Assembly: GCF_001591625.1 (NCBI RefSeq)
Contig: NZ_BCVG01000005.1
Location: 1 to 64,000 of the forward strand
Length of the DNA: 64,000 nucleotides
Reading direction: 5' to 3'
Source: Metabacillus fastidiosus NBRC 101226
GTDB lineage: Bacteria > Bacillota > Bacilli > Bacillales > Bacillaceae
Part shown: one piece after another, positions 28,905 through 38,284 of the stretch
Numbering within the stretch: the stretch's first letter is position 1
Layout: every line of letters starts with the position of its first letter
The notes under the pieces: generated by a model
The model's database searches: none
What the model was told of the DNA's origin: nothing
Seen by the model: only the letters and a program-made list of their open reading frames with translations
Program-made: the position numbers and the translations under genes

Positions 28905-29447
28905 ATGGGAGAGTTCCATGCGACAACGATATTTGCGATTAAGCATAATGGGAAATCAGCGATGGCAGGTGACGGACAAGTGACGTTCGGAAATGCTGTC
29001 GTGATGAAGCATACAGCCAAAAAGGTGCGTAAATTATTTAATGGCAAAGTGATCGCAGGTTTTGCAGGCTCTGTCGCTGACGCTTTTACATTATTTGAGC
29101 TTTTTGAAGGAAGGCTTGAAGAATATAATGGAAATCTTCAGCGTGCTGCTGTTGAGCTTGCAAAAGAGTGGCGCAGCGATAAAGTGTTAAGAAGATTAGA
29201 AGCGATGCTTATTGTCATGAATGAAACAGATCTTTTACTTATTTCAGGAACTGGTGAAGTAATTGAACCTGATGATGGAATTTTAGCAATTGGATCAGGT
29301 GGTAACTATGCTTTATCAGCTGGCAGAGCGTTAAAACGTTACGCTGGTGAAACGATGACGGCAAGAGAAATTGCAGAAGGCTCTTTAAAGATTGCTGGGG
29401 AAATATGCGTTTATACAAATGAAAATATTATCGTCGAAGAATTGTAA
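28905..29447 (+). CDS. hslV: HslV (ClpQ/CodW), protease subunit
   Basis: HslV is the proteolytic core of the two-component HslUV protease. The 180-residue protein contains GDGQVTFGN, the [17 protein letters not shown] strand and [17 protein letters not shown]. It begins [10 protein letters not shown]. The two threonines correspond to the N-terminal nucleophile region of typical HslV. B. subtilis CodW instead has Ser at position 2, reported as its nucleophile; here position 2 is Gly. A GGAGG site precedes the ATG, and hslU follows after 13 bases. Confidence 0.96.
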   Translation: MGEFHATTIFAIKHNGKSAMAGDGQVTFGNAVVMKHTAKKVRKLFNGKVIAGFAGSVADAFTLFELFEGRLEEYNGNLQRAAVELAKEWRSDKVLRRLEAMLIVMNETDLLLISGTGEVIEPDDGILAIGSGGNYALSAGRALKRYAGETMTAREIAEGSLKIAGEICVYTNENIIVEEL

Positions 29448-29460
29448 GGGGGATGTTATT

Positions 29461-30858
29461 TTGAGTACACAATTAACTCCAAAGCAAATTGTTGAACGAT
29501 TAGACCAATATATAGTAGGGCAGACAGCTGCCAAAAAAGCAGTTGCAGTTGCGCTTCGTAACCGTTACAGAAGAAATTTATTGAATGAGAAGCTAAGAGA
29601 TGAAGTAGTGCCGAAAAACATTTTAATGATTGGTCCGACAGGTGTTGGTAAAACAGAAATTGCAAGAAGAATTGCAAAGCTTGTTGGTGCTCCGTTTATT
29701 AAAGTGGAGGCGACAAAATTTACGGAAATCGGCTATGTCGGACGAGATGTTGAATCAATGGTAAGAGATTTAACAGAAACAGCAATCCGTCTTGTAAAAG
29801 AAGAGAAAATGAATGAAGTAAAAGGTACAGCTGAAGAAAATGCAAATAGGCGTTTAGTGGAATTGCTCGTTCCTGGTAAGAAGAAGCAAACAGCTTATAA
29901 AAATCCGCTTGAAATGCTCTTTGGTGGAAATGCTGCACAGGAGCAGCAGACAGAAACGACTGCTGAAGATATGAATATAGAAGAGCAGCGCCGAAAAACA
30001 GCGCATAAGCTTGCACTCGGTGAATTAGAAGATTATTATGTTGTTGTTGAAGTGGAAGAACAGCAGCCATCTATGTTTGACATGCTTCAAGGTTCGGGCA
30101 TGGAGCAAATGGGAATGAATATGCAGGATGCGCTCGGCAGTTTAATGCCAAAGAAAAAGAAGAAGCGCAAGCTCACTGTAAAAGAAGCTCGTAAAGTGTT
30201 AACAAATGAAGAAGCGACAAAGCTTATTGATATGGATGAAGTGACAGCAGAAGCTGTTCACAGGGCTGAAAACTCAGGGATTATTTTTATTGATGAAATT
30301 GATAAGATTGCGAAGAAATCCCAAGGGTCTGGAGCAGATGTTTCAAGAGAAGGTGTACAAAGGGATATTTTACCGATCGTGGAAGGATCAACTGTTGTGA
30401 CAAAATATGGTCCTGTTAAGACAGATCATGTTTTATTTATCGCAGCAGGTGCATTCCATATTGCAAAGCCTTCTGATTTAATTCCGGAACTGCAAGGAAG
30501 ATTTCCAATCCGTGTAGAACTGACAAAGCTAAGTGTAGATGATTTTGTCCGCATTTTAGTGGAGCCGAATAATGCATTATTAAAGCAATATATTGCTCTG
30601 CTTGAGACAGAAGGTATACAATTGGAATTTTCTGACGATGCTATTTATAAACTTGCAGAGGTTGCATTTGAAGTGAATCAAGATACAGACAATATTGGTG
30701 CAAGACGATTACATACGATATTAGAGCGGCTTCTAGAGGATCTATCATTTGAAGCACCTGATATTAACCTGGATAAAATTGTTATAACACCGCAATATGT
30801 GGAAGAAAAGCTAAGTAAAATTGCAAAAAATAAAGATCTTAGCCAATTTATTTTATAA
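29461..30858 (+). CDS. hslU: HslU (ClpY/CodX), protease ATPase subunit
   Basis: HslU is the AAA+ unfoldase that feeds substrates to HslV. The 465-residue protein has the P-loop GPTGVGKTE (58-66), the pore motif GYVGRD, an inserted I domain with a Lys-rich stretch, Walker [12 protein letters not shown] and the sensor-2 IGARRLHT. It ends with DLSQFIL, the conserved tail that activates HslV. The start is TTG 29461, after AAGGGGG; the frame upstream overlaps hslV. Confidence 0.96.
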   Translation: MSTQLTPKQIVERLDQYIVGQTAAKKAVAVALRNRYRRNLLNEKLRDEVVPKNILMIGPTGVGKTEIARRIAKLVGAPFIKVEATKFTEIGYVGRDVESMVRDLTETAIRLVKEEKMNEVKGTAEENANRRLVELLVPGKKKQTAYKNPLEMLFGGNAAQEQQTETTAEDMNIEEQRRKTAHKLALGELEDYYVVVEVEEQQPSMFDMLQGSGMEQMGMNMQDALGSLMPKKKKKRKLTVKEARKVLTNEEATKLIDMDEVTAEAVHRAENSGIIFIDEIDKIAKKSQGSGADVSREGVQRDILPIVEGSTVVTKYGPVKTDHVLFIAAGAFHIAKPSDLIPELQGRFPIRVELTKLSVDDFVRILVEPNNALLKQYIALLETEGIQLEFSDDAIYKLAEVAFEVNQDTDNIGARRLHTILERLLEDLSFEAPDINLDKIVITPQYVEEKLSKIAKNKDLSQFIL

Positions 30859-30881
30859 GAACAAGATCGGGAGGCAAGTCA

Positions 30882-31661
30882 ATGGTTTTATTAGAAAGAA
30901 CTCGTAAGATTAATGCAATGCTCCAAAGAGTAGCGGGGAAACCAGTTAATTTCGTAGAAATGGCTGAAAAATTAAGTGAAGTAATTAATGCGAATATTTT
31001 CGTTGTGAGCCGCCGCGGGAAGCTATTAGGGTTTGCTGTTAACCAGCAAATTGAAAATGACCGTATGAGGCAGATGTTAAAGGATCGTCAGTTCCCGACT
31101 GAATACACGAATAATTTGTTTAATATAGAAGAAACCTCTCCCAATCTAGATGTATATAGTGAATATACAGCATTTCCGATTGAGAATAGAGAGTTATTCA
31201 AAAATGGTTTAACAACAATTGTTCCGATCATTGGCGGAGGGGACCGGCTTGGTACATTAATTTTAGCGCGTGTAGACGAACAGTTTGAAGATGATGATCT
31301 TATTTTAGCTGAATATGGTGCAACGGTTGTCGGTATGGAAATTCTTCGTGAAAAGGCAGATGAAATTGAAGAAGAAGCGAGAAGCAAAGCTGTTGTTCAA
31401 ATGGCGATCAGTTCTCTTTCTTACAGTGAGTTAGAAGCGATTGAGCATATTTTTGAAGAATTAAACGGTAATGAAGGCTTACTTGTTGCAAGTAAAATTG
31501 CTGACCGTGTTGGTATCACACGTTCGGTTATCGTAAATGCTCTGCGGAAATTAGAAAGCGCTGGTGTGATTGAATCACGCTCCCTCGGTATGAAAGGGAC
31601 GTATATTAAAGTGCTGAATAATAAGTTTCTTATTGAGTTAGAAAAAATAAAAGCAAACTAA
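30882..31661 (+). CDS. codY: CodY, GTP- and branched-chain amino acid-sensing regulator
   Basis: CodY represses stationary-phase, nutrient-scavenging and, in B. subtilis, motility genes when GTP and isoleucine are high. The 259-residue protein has an N-terminal GAF effector domain, a linker helix and a C-terminal winged HTH with [22 protein letters not shown]. This length and these motifs are invariant in the family. It is the last gene of its set and is followed by a terminator. Confidence 0.98.
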   Translation: MVLLERTRKINAMLQRVAGKPVNFVEMAEKLSEVINANIFVVSRRGKLLGFAVNQQIENDRMRQMLKDRQFPTEYTNNLFNIEETSPNLDVYSEYTAFPIENRELFKNGLTTIVPIIGGGDRLGTLILARVDEQFEDDDLILAEYGATVVGMEILREKADEIEEEARSKAVVQMAISSLSYSELEAIEHIFEELNGNEGLLVASKIADRVGITRSVIVNALRKLESAGVIESRSLGMKGTYIKVLNNKFLIELEKIKAN

Positions 31662-31688
31662 CAGAAGAGTATTTTAATGGTGATATTT

Positions 31689-31716
31689 AAAAAGGCTTAC
31701 CTAATTAATTTTAGGT
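31689..31716 (+). terminator. Terminator after codY
   Basis: AAAGGC and TACCTAA pair with TTAGGTA and GCCTTT with one mismatch, followed by TTTTT. Confidence 0.8.
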
Positions 31717-31856
31717 AGGCCTTTTTCTGTGGAGGAGAAAGCTTGAGTAGTGTGAAAAAGAGAGAAGAATAGTTCGTTATCATCAGGAATTTTACTATTT
31801 TCATGAAGAAAAGGGAAAAATAGATAAGTAAATAAAGAAATATTTTAATACAAAAA

Positions 31857-32004
31857 TCGACAAAATTCTCTCGTGGAAGCAGGTGTTTGTGTCGAAAAAA
31901 AGAGGAGTTTTATAGGTCTATACTCACAATCTAAACCTGAATAAGAGATTTTCGACAATAAAAACTATATTTCTACTTTTTAAGAAAAATAAAGATTATT
32001 GTCG
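31857..32004. repeat. TCGACA-type repeats upstream of flgB
   Basis: TCGACA occurs at 31857-31862 and 31952-31957, TGTCGA at 31890-31895 and TGTCGT at 32000-32005. The pair CGACAATAA (31953-31961) and TTATTGTCG (31996-32004) is a perfect nine-base inverted repeat 34 bases apart. The arrangement could be regulator sites or RNA stems. No known regulator is recognised. Confidence 0.4.
31932..31958 (+). promoter_or_regulatory. Weak sigma-D-like site
   Basis: TAAA (31932-31935), exactly 15 bases and TTCGACAA resemble the sigma-D consensus TAAA-15-GCCGATAT in the -35 and the CGA core. The -10 match is partial. Confidence 0.25.
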
Positions 32005-32276
32005 TATAAAGAAAAAAGAGATAATTCCTAATTTATTATAAGACGAAAGTATGATACTTTATTTAATGTACTCATTCGTAAAAACCTAGAGAAAATGAAA
32101 AACAGAATAGTTTATAGGGATAATGTTCATTAAAAACATATAAATACCATTTTTTTAAGTCAAAAGTCATGATTATGAAGATGAAAGGTGATTATAGGGT
32201 ATAAAAATACAGATAACGACTTTTTTTTACAGCAACTTCATAGACTTTAAGACTATTATTTCTTACAATAGCAGTA

Positions 32277-32304
32277 TATTGAGAAAACGATAGTTAAATA
32301 TAAT
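32277..32304 (+). promoter_or_regulatory. Possible sigma-A promoter of the fla/che operon
   Basis: A perfect -10 TATAAT (32299-32304) lies 35 bases before flgB, with TATTGA (32277-32282) 16 bases upstream as the best -35. Confidence 0.45.
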
Positions 32305-32338
32305 ACGAAAATAGATTTACTTTTGTGAGGGGAATACG

Positions 32339-32731
32339 GTGAAAATTTTTTCTAATACGATAAATTCATTAGAACAAGCTTTGAATCAGTCAGCAATTAG
32401 ACAAAAAGTCATGTCTGATAATATAGCTAATGTCGATACACCAAATTATAAGGCGAAAGATGTAAGCTTTAGCAATATTCTTCAAAAAGAGATAGGAAAT
32501 TTACAGGCATATCGTACGGATGAACGACATTTTGAATTTGGCAGTCATTCTAAAGAAAACTTTAAAGTGTTTACGAAATCACAAACAAGTTATCAGCAAA
32601 ATGGAAATAATGTTGATATTGATCAGGAAATGGCTAATATGGCGAAAAACCAAATTCAATATAATGCACTGGTTGACCGGATTAGCAGTAAATTCAATTC
32701 ATTAAAAACAGTTGTTAAGGGAGGGCGTTAG
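32339..32731 (+). CDS. flgB: FlgB, flagellar proximal rod protein
   Basis: FlgB joins the MS ring to the rod. The 130-residue protein has the N-terminal rod signature SDNIANVDTPNYKAKDVSF and a C-terminal helix typical of rod proteins. The start is GTG 32339, preceded by GTGAGGGG. It is the first gene of the 28-kb flagellar and chemotaxis operon and is two bases from flgC. Confidence 0.96.
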   Translation: MKIFSNTINSLEQALNQSAIRQKVMSDNIANVDTPNYKAKDVSFSNILQKEIGNLQAYRTDERHFEFGSHSKENFKVFTKSQTSYQQNGNNVDIDQEMANMAKNQIQYNALVDRISSKFNSLKTVVKGGR

Positions 32732-32733
32732 TA

Positions 32734-33186
32734 ATGGCGATTTTTCAAAATATTAATATTTCAGCTTCCGCTCTTACAGCACAAAGGCTTAGGATGGATG
32801 TCATTTCATCTAATATGGCAAATATGGATACGACTAGAGCACAATATGTGGATGGACAGTGGCAGCCATACAGAAGAAAAATGGTCGTTACACAGCCGGA
32901 AGGAACGAACTTCGCTAATATGTTAAATCATGCACTTGGGAAACAAGCAAACGTCGGCGGAGGAGTGAAGGTGGCAGAAATAGTAGAGGATGAAACACCG
33001 TTTAAACTCGTTTATGATCCTGAACATCCTGATGCAAATGAAGAAGGATATGTGTCGCTTCCAAATGTCGATCCTCTAAAGGAAATGGTCGATCTAATGG
33101 GCAGTACACGTTCATATGAGGCAAATGTTACGGTGCTCAATGCATCAAAAGGAATGCTTATGAAAGCTTTAGAAATAGGAAAGTAA
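32734..33186 (+). CDS. flgC: FlgC, flagellar rod protein
   Basis: FlgC is a proximal rod component. The 150-residue protein has SALTAQRLRMDVISSNMANMDTT near the N-terminus and ends with the rod/hook C-terminal helix EMVDLMGSTRSYEANVTVLNA. AAGGGAGGG precedes the ATG. Confidence 0.97.
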   Translation: MAIFQNINISASALTAQRLRMDVISSNMANMDTTRAQYVDGQWQPYRRKMVVTQPEGTNFANMLNHALGKQANVGGGVKVAEIVEDETPFKLVYDPEHPDANEEGYVSLPNVDPLKEMVDLMGSTRSYEANVTVLNASKGMLMKALEIGK

Positions 33187-33199
33187 AGGTGAGTAGTAA

Positions 33200-33505
33200 A
33201 TGATTAATAGAGTTGCACCTCTTAATATGCAAACGATACAGCCGCTTGGACAGAAAGAAGCTGTAAATGAAGTAAAAGCAAATAAAATATCTTTTGGAGA
33301 AATTTTAAAACAATCTATTAATGAAGTAAATGCATCACAAGCTATGTCGGATAAAATGACGGAAGCGCTTGCAGCTGGGGAAAATGTGGAACTGCATAAT
33401 GTAATGATCACAGCTGAAAAAGCAAGTGTGACGTTAACAATAGCAACAGAAGTTCGAAATAAAGCGATTGAAGCATATCAAGAGATGATGAGAATGCAAG
33501 TTTAA
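33200..33505 (+). CDS. fliE: FliE, MS ring-rod junction protein
   Basis: FliE links the MS ring to the rod and is an early export substrate. The 101-residue protein has the SFGEILKQSINEVNASQ helix and the conserved C-terminal ITAEKASVTLTIATEVRNKAIEAYQEMMRMQ. A 78-base gap with a small AT hairpin (33509-33528) separates it from fliF. Confidence 0.95.
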   Translation: MINRVAPLNMQTIQPLGQKEAVNEVKANKISFGEILKQSINEVNASQAMSDKMTEALAAGENVELHNVMITAEKASVTLTIATEVRNKAIEAYQEMMRMQV

Positions 33506-33583
33506 ATTGTTCTTATATTTTAAAGAACGGTTAGTGGTATCCATGTAAAATCAATATCATCATACCGGGGGAATTTACGCAAA

Positions 33584-35170
33584 ATGAACGATAAGTTAGT
33601 ACAACTAAAAAATACATTAGCTCAAATGTGGAGCAACCGGTCAAAGCTTCAAAAAGCTTTAATAATTGGCGGTGGTACATTATTTATCACCGCTATCATT
33701 TTGGTAGCTGTATTTGCCGGGAAAACGAAACTAGTTCCTTTATATAAGGATCTTTCGCCACAGGAGACAGGTCAAATAAAAGAGAACCTTGATGCAAGAG
33801 GGGTACAATCAGAAATTAGGAATAACGGAACAGCTATTCACGTACCAGAGGAAATGGTTGATACATTAAAAGTCGAATTGGCTGCTGAAGGCTTACCAGA
33901 CAGTGGCGCTATTGATTACTCTTTTTTCGGTGAGAAATCAGGCTTTGGTATGACAGATAATGAATTTGATGTTATTAAATTAAAAGCAACACAAACCGAA
34001 TTAGCTAATTTAATGAAAGGCATCGAAGGAGTAAAAGATGCAAAAGTAATGATTAATATGCCAAAAGAATCAGTGTTTGTCGGTGAACAAACAGAAGGTT
34101 CTTCTGCATCAGTTGTCTTAAATTTAGAACATACTTCCCAGTTAGATCAAAATAAGATCAATGCCTTATATCATCTTGTTGCCAAAAGTGTTCCAAATCT
34201 TTCTACAGATAATATCGTCATTATGGATCAAAACTTTAACTACTATGATTTAAATAAAGGCGGAAGTTCAGGAACAGTTGCAAGCTACTCTACACAGCAT
34301 GAAGTTAAAGCGCAAATTGAACGTGATCTTCAAAGAGAAGTTCAAAAAATGTTAGGTACGATGATGGGACAGGATAAAGTCGTCGTTTCTGTTACAACAG
34401 ATATTGATTTCACACAAGAACAAAGGGAAGAAAAACTTGTTACCCCTATTAATGAAGAGACAGGGGAAGGAATTGCTGTCAGTGTGGAAAGAATAACAGA
34501 AACTTATTCTGGTGAGGGCGCCCCAGTTGGAGGAGTTCCAGGAACAGCTGAAAACGATGTGACAACTTATCAAGCCGCTGGTGCCAATGGAAGCGGCGAT
34601 TATGAAAAAATTGAAGAGCGTGTTAACAATGAGGTAAATCGAATTTCGAAACAAATCGTGGAAAGTCCGTATAAAGTCCGTGATATTGGAATTCAAGTAA
34701 TGGTCGAGCCGCCGACTGCGGATGATCCAGCTTCATTACCACAGGATCGAGTAAACGATATTGAACAAATTTTATCAACGATTGTTAGAACTTCTATTGA
34801 TAAAACAGCAGCTGAAGAGCTGACAGACCAGGCTATACAGGATAAAATTGTCGTTTCTGTTCAGCCGTTTGGTTCAAAAGAAGAAGCTCAGTCGCAGGAA
34901 ACAGCAGTTATTCCTATGTGGATGTACATTGTTGGTGGTGCATTATTACTTATTATTATCATTCTAGTTATCTTATTAATTCGTAAAAAGAGAAATGAAG
35001 AAGAAGTGGAAGAGGAAGAAATTACTATCGATGAGCCAATCGTTCTCGATGATATAAATGAAGAAATAGAAACAGAAGCTACTGTTCGTAAGAAACAGCT
35101 TGAGCAAATGGCGAAAGAAAAACCAGAGGACTTTGCTAAATTACTACGATCATGGATTTCAGAAGACTAG
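33584..35170 (+). CDS. fliF: FliF, MS ring protein
   Basis: FliF forms the MS ring in the membrane and houses the export gate. The 528-residue protein has transmembrane helices at about 25-45 and 444-466. Between them are ring-building motifs including KLVPLYKDLSPQETGQI and the GFGMTDNEFDVIKLKATQTELA region. The C-terminal tail (FAKLLRSWI) binds FliG. Confidence 0.97.
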   Translation: MNDKLVQLKNTLAQMWSNRSKLQKALIIGGGTLFITAIILVAVFAGKTKLVPLYKDLSPQETGQIKENLDARGVQSEIRNNGTAIHVPEEMVDTLKVELAAEGLPDSGAIDYSFFGEKSGFGMTDNEFDVIKLKATQTELANLMKGIEGVKDAKVMINMPKESVFVGEQTEGSSASVVLNLEHTSQLDQNKINALYHLVAKSVPNLSTDNIVIMDQNFNYYDLNKGGSSGTVASYSTQHEVKAQIERDLQREVQKMLGTMMGQDKVVVSVTTDIDFTQEQREEKLVTPINEETGEGIAVSVERITETYSGEGAPVGGVPGTAENDVTTYQAAGANGSGDYEKIEERVNNEVNRISKQIVESPYKVRDIGIQVMVEPPTADDPASLPQDRVNDIEQILSTIVRTSIDKTAAEELTDQAIQDKIVVSVQPFGSKEEAQSQETAVIPMWMYIVGGALLLIIIILVILLIRKKRNEEEVEEEEITIDEPIVLDDINEEIETEATVRKKQLEQMAKEKPEDFAKLLRSWISED

Positions 35171-35182
35171 GAGGTTTTATTT

Positions 35183-36205
35183 ATGGCAAGAGCAAGTAAA
35201 GATGATACAAAATTAACCGGCAAACAAAAAGCTGCCATCCTCTTAATCTCGTTAGGACCTGATGTAGCGTCAAACGTGTATAAACATTTGTCTGAAGAAG
35301 AAATCGAAAAGCTTACCCTTGAAATATCAGGGGTAAGGCAAGTAGATTCATCTAAAAAAGAAGAAGTAATCGAAGAGTTTCATGATATTGCAATGGCGCA
35401 GGATTATATATCCCAAGGGGGTATTTCTTATGCGAAAGAAATTTTGGAAAAAGCTCTTGGTGCTGATAAAGCAACGAGTATTATCCACCGTTTAACATCA
35501 TCATTACAAGTAAGGCCTTTTGATTTTGCAAGAAAAGCAGATCCAGGTCAAATTTTAAACTTTATTCAAAATGAACATCCGCAAACAATTGCATTAGTTT
35601 TATCTTATTTAGAACCAGCACAGTCTGGTCAAATTTTATCTGAGCTGCCGCAGGAGGTTCAGGCAGATATCGCAAGAAGGATTGCTATTATGGATAGTAC
35701 ATCACCTGAAATTATTAATGAGGTCGAGCAAATCCTTGAAAGAAAGCTTTCAGCGACAGTCACACAGGATTATACACAAACTGGTGGGGTCGAATCTGTT
35801 GTTGAAGTGCTGAATGGTGTAGACCGCAGTACAGAAAAAACAATTTTGGATGCACTTGCCATTCAAGATCCAGAGCTTGCTGAAGAAATTAAGAAGAGAA
35901 TGTTTGTCTTTGAAGATATTGTCACGCTGGACAGCCGTGCAATTCAGCGTGTTATCCGTGATGTGGAAAACGACGATCTCATGCTTTCACTGAAAGTTGC
36001 GAGTGAAGAAGTTAAAGATATTGTATTTAAAAATATGTCAAAACGGATGGCGGATACATTTAAAGAGGAAATGGAATTTATGGGTCCTGTCCGTCTTCGT
36101 GATGTGGAAGAAGCACAATCACGAATTGTCGGTGTTATCCGTCGATTAGAAGAAGCTGGAGAAATTATCGTTGCCCGTGGTGGAGGGGATGATATCATTG
36201 TCTAG
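35183..36205 (+). CDS. fliG: FliG, flagellar motor switch protein
   Basis: FliG is the rotor protein that contacts the stator and the C ring. The 340-residue protein has TGKQKAAILLISLGPDVAS at the N-terminus, the middle EHPQTIALVLSYL motif and the charged C-terminal torque helix (LDSRAIQRVIRDVENDDLM). An AGGAGG site precedes the ATG. fliH begins eight bases before its stop. Confidence 0.97.
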   Translation: MARASKDDTKLTGKQKAAILLISLGPDVASNVYKHLSEEEIEKLTLEISGVRQVDSSKKEEVIEEFHDIAMAQDYISQGGISYAKEILEKALGADKATSIIHRLTSSLQVRPFDFARKADPGQILNFIQNEHPQTIALVLSYLEPAQSGQILSELPQEVQADIARRIAIMDSTSPEIINEVEQILERKLSATVTQDYTQTGGVESVVEVLNGVDRSTEKTILDALAIQDPELAEEIKKRMFVFEDIVTLDSRAIQRVIRDVENDDLMLSLKVASEEVKDIVFKNMSKRMADTFKEEMEFMGPVRLRDVEEAQSRIVGVIRRLEEAGEIIVARGGGDDIIV

Positions 36206-36959
36206 ATTAATAAAATCGAGATTTACCAATGATCAGGAAAAGAAAGAAATTAAAATTCAAACGATCAATCTTCTCGTTGCTGGAGAAGAAAATAGTGAAG
36301 AGATTGGTCAGGAATTCTCCTATAGAGCAGCACAATTAATCGAATCCGCACAACATCAGGCAGAAGAAATGATTGGATCTGCACAAAATCAGCTTGCGGA
36401 AATTAGGTAGCAAATAGAAGAGGAACAAGCTTTATGGAATGAACAGCGTGAGTTACTGATCGAAGAGGCGAAACGAGAAGGGTATGCGGAAGGGATGGAA
36501 ATTGGACGCGCGGAAGCACTGGCTGAACACCAAGGTTTGATTGACCATGCAAAGGGTATTATCGAACGTTCAGAAAAAGATTATATTGAAAAAATAGAAT
36601 CTTCTGAAGAAATGATTTTACAGCTGTCAGTGAAAATAGCAGAGAAAATTATTCTTTCGCAGCTCGCTGAAGATCCAGTAATATTTTTAAATATTGTAAA
36701 GCAAGTATTAAAAGAAGTAAAAGAATATGAAAATATTAAAATTCATGTCCATCCATTAAACTATGAACTCGTTTTAAATCAAAAAAATGAACTGATGTCC
36801 ATTTTAACGAGTGAAACAGATCTTTATATTTATGCAAATGATGAAGTAGAGGAAAATGGCTGTTATATTGAGTCACCGTATGGCCGAATTGATGCAAGTA
36901 TTGATACACAGCTATTTGAATTAAAAAAGCAATTAATCGAGCTGCTCGGTGAGGGGTGA
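36198..36959 (+). pseudogene. fliH: fliH interrupted by an in-frame amber codon
   Basis: FliH is the stator-like regulator that binds and inhibits the export ATPase FliI. From TTG 36198 (AGGGG at 36184-36188 is well spaced) the frame reads MSRLIKSRF...QNQLAEIR. It stops at TAG 36408-36410 and continues unchanged as QIEEEQALWNEQRELLIEEAKREGYAEGMEIGRAEALAEHQG to the TGA at 36957-36959. Both halves look like FliH: an Ala/Gln/Glu helical N-part and a C-part with the FliI-binding domain. Without the amber codon it would be 253 residues. CAG to TAG is the simplest change. The C-terminal part could restart at ATG 36495 (154 residues) behind GGAAGGG, but with no spacing. Confidence 0.85.
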
Positions 36960-36964
36960 CGTTC

Positions 36965-38284
36965 GTGAGTATAGCTAGTCTCATTCAACAAGTCGATATG
37001 CTAGATCCTTATAAGCGATATGGAAAAGTAAAAAGAGTTGTTGGTTTAATGATTGAATCAAGGGGTCCTGAAAGCTCTATTGGCGACCTTTGCTATATTT
37101 ATACAGGCACGAAAAAAGAAAAAAAGATTCCAGCAGAAGTTGTTGGTTTTAAAGATGAAAATATACTGTTAATGCCGTTCCTTCAAGTAACAGATATTGC
37201 ACCGGGAAGTGTTGTCGAGGCAACGAACGATACATTAAAAGTAAAAGTCGGCTCGAGCCTTATTGGAAAAACAATTGATGCATTCGGACATCCGCTCGAT
37301 GAGATGAATCTTCCTAAAGGATTAACATATGTGCCGACAGATCAATCACCTCCAAATCCGATGAAAAGACCACCAATTGAAGAAAAAATTGAAGTTGGTG
37401 TGAGGATGATTGACAGTTTGCTCACTGTCGGCAAGGGACAGCGTGTTGGTATTTTTGCCGGAAGCGGTGTCGGGAAAAGTACATTAATGGGAATGATTGC
37501 ACGCAATACGAATGCTGATCTGAACGTTATTGCCCTTATTGGGGAGCGTGGACGTGAAGTTCGTGAATTTATTGAACGCGATCTCGGCCCAGAAGGATTA
37601 AAGAGATCTATTGTTATCGTCGCGACGAGTGACCAGCCGGCATTGATGAGAATAAAAGCTGCCTACACAGCGACAGCAATTGCAGAATATTTTCGTGATA
37701 AAGGGCTTGATGTCATGTTCATGATGGATTCTGTTACACGGGTTGCGATGGCTCAGCGTGAAATTGGGCTTGCAATCGGGGAACCGCCAACGACAAAAGG
37801 ATATACACCTTCTGTTTTTGCTATTTTGCCAAAGCTCCTTGAAAGAACGGGGACGAATGAATTCGGTACGATTACCGCGTTTTACACCGTTTTAGTGGAT
37901 GGGGATGATATGAATGAACCGATCGCAGACACAGTGCGAGGGATTTTAGATGGTCATATCGTCTTAGACCGTGAGCTTGCAAATAAAGGGCAATTTCCAG
38001 CAATCAATGTATTGAAAAGTATAAGCCGTGTTATGAACAATATCGTAACGAGTGAGCACCGCGAATCTGCAACCAAGCTTCGAAATTTATTGTCAACATA
38101 CATTAATTCAGAGGATTTAATTAATATTGGTGCATATAAAAGAGGTTCATCACGGGAAATTGATGAGGCAATCCGGTTTTATCCGAATATTATTTCCTTT
38201 TTAAAACAAGGTGTGGAACAGAAAATTTCGAGTGAACAAAGTGTTGCTACACTTCATCAATTGATAGAGAAAGGTGAGTTTTAA
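36965..38284 (+). CDS. fliI: FliI, flagellar export ATPase
   Basis: FliI is the F1-beta-like ATPase of the flagellar type III apparatus. The 439-residue protein has AGSGVGKST (165-173), ALIGERGREVREF and FMMDSVTRVAMAQREIGLA. GTG 36965 follows GAGGGGTGA and matches the homologous start. It begins five bases after the fliH stop and overlaps fliJ by one base. The reading frame is intact, unlike its partner fliH. Confidence 0.96.
   Translation: MSIASLIQQVDMLDPYKRYGKVKRVVGLMIESRGPESSIGDLCYIYTGTKKEKKIPAEVVGFKDENILLMPFLQVTDIAPGSVVEATNDTLKVKVGSSLIGKTIDAFGHPLDEMNLPKGLTYVPTDQSPPNPMKRPPIEEKIEVGVRMIDSLLTVGKGQRVGIFAGSGVGKSTLMGMIARNTNADLNVIALIGERGREVREFIERDLGPEGLKRSIVIVATSDQPALMRIKAAYTATAIAEYFRDKGLDVMFMMDSVTRVAMAQREIGLAIGEPPTTKGYTPSVFAILPKLLERTGTNEFGTITAFYTVLVDGDDMNEPIADTVRGILDGHIVLDRELANKGQFPAINVLKSISRVMNNIVTSEHRESATKLRNLLSTYINSEDLINIGAYKRGSSREIDEAIRFYPNIISFLKQGVEQKISSEQSVATLHQLIEKGEF

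Larger units (their letters stand above)
31662..32338. other. Long AT-rich region between codY and flgB
   Basis: These 677 bases hold no ORF. They contain the codY terminator (31689-31716), then an AT-rich region with TCGACA-type repeats (31857-32004), a possible sigma-D site (31932-31958) and a possible sigma-A promoter (32277-32304). In B. subtilis the same place carries the main fla/che promoters bound by CodY and other regulators. I could not identify a good CodY box. Confidence 0.6.

Noticed and set aside
31785-31815. CodY box upstream of flgB
   Set aside because: AATTTT and ATTTTC stretches exist, but the best 15-base match to AATTTTCWGAAAATT is only about nine positions, expected by chance in AT-rich DNA.
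36405-36416. Pyrrolysine or other programmed readthrough at the fliH TAG
   Set aside because: Bacilli do not normally carry the pyrrolysine system, and no other gene in the window has an internal TAG.
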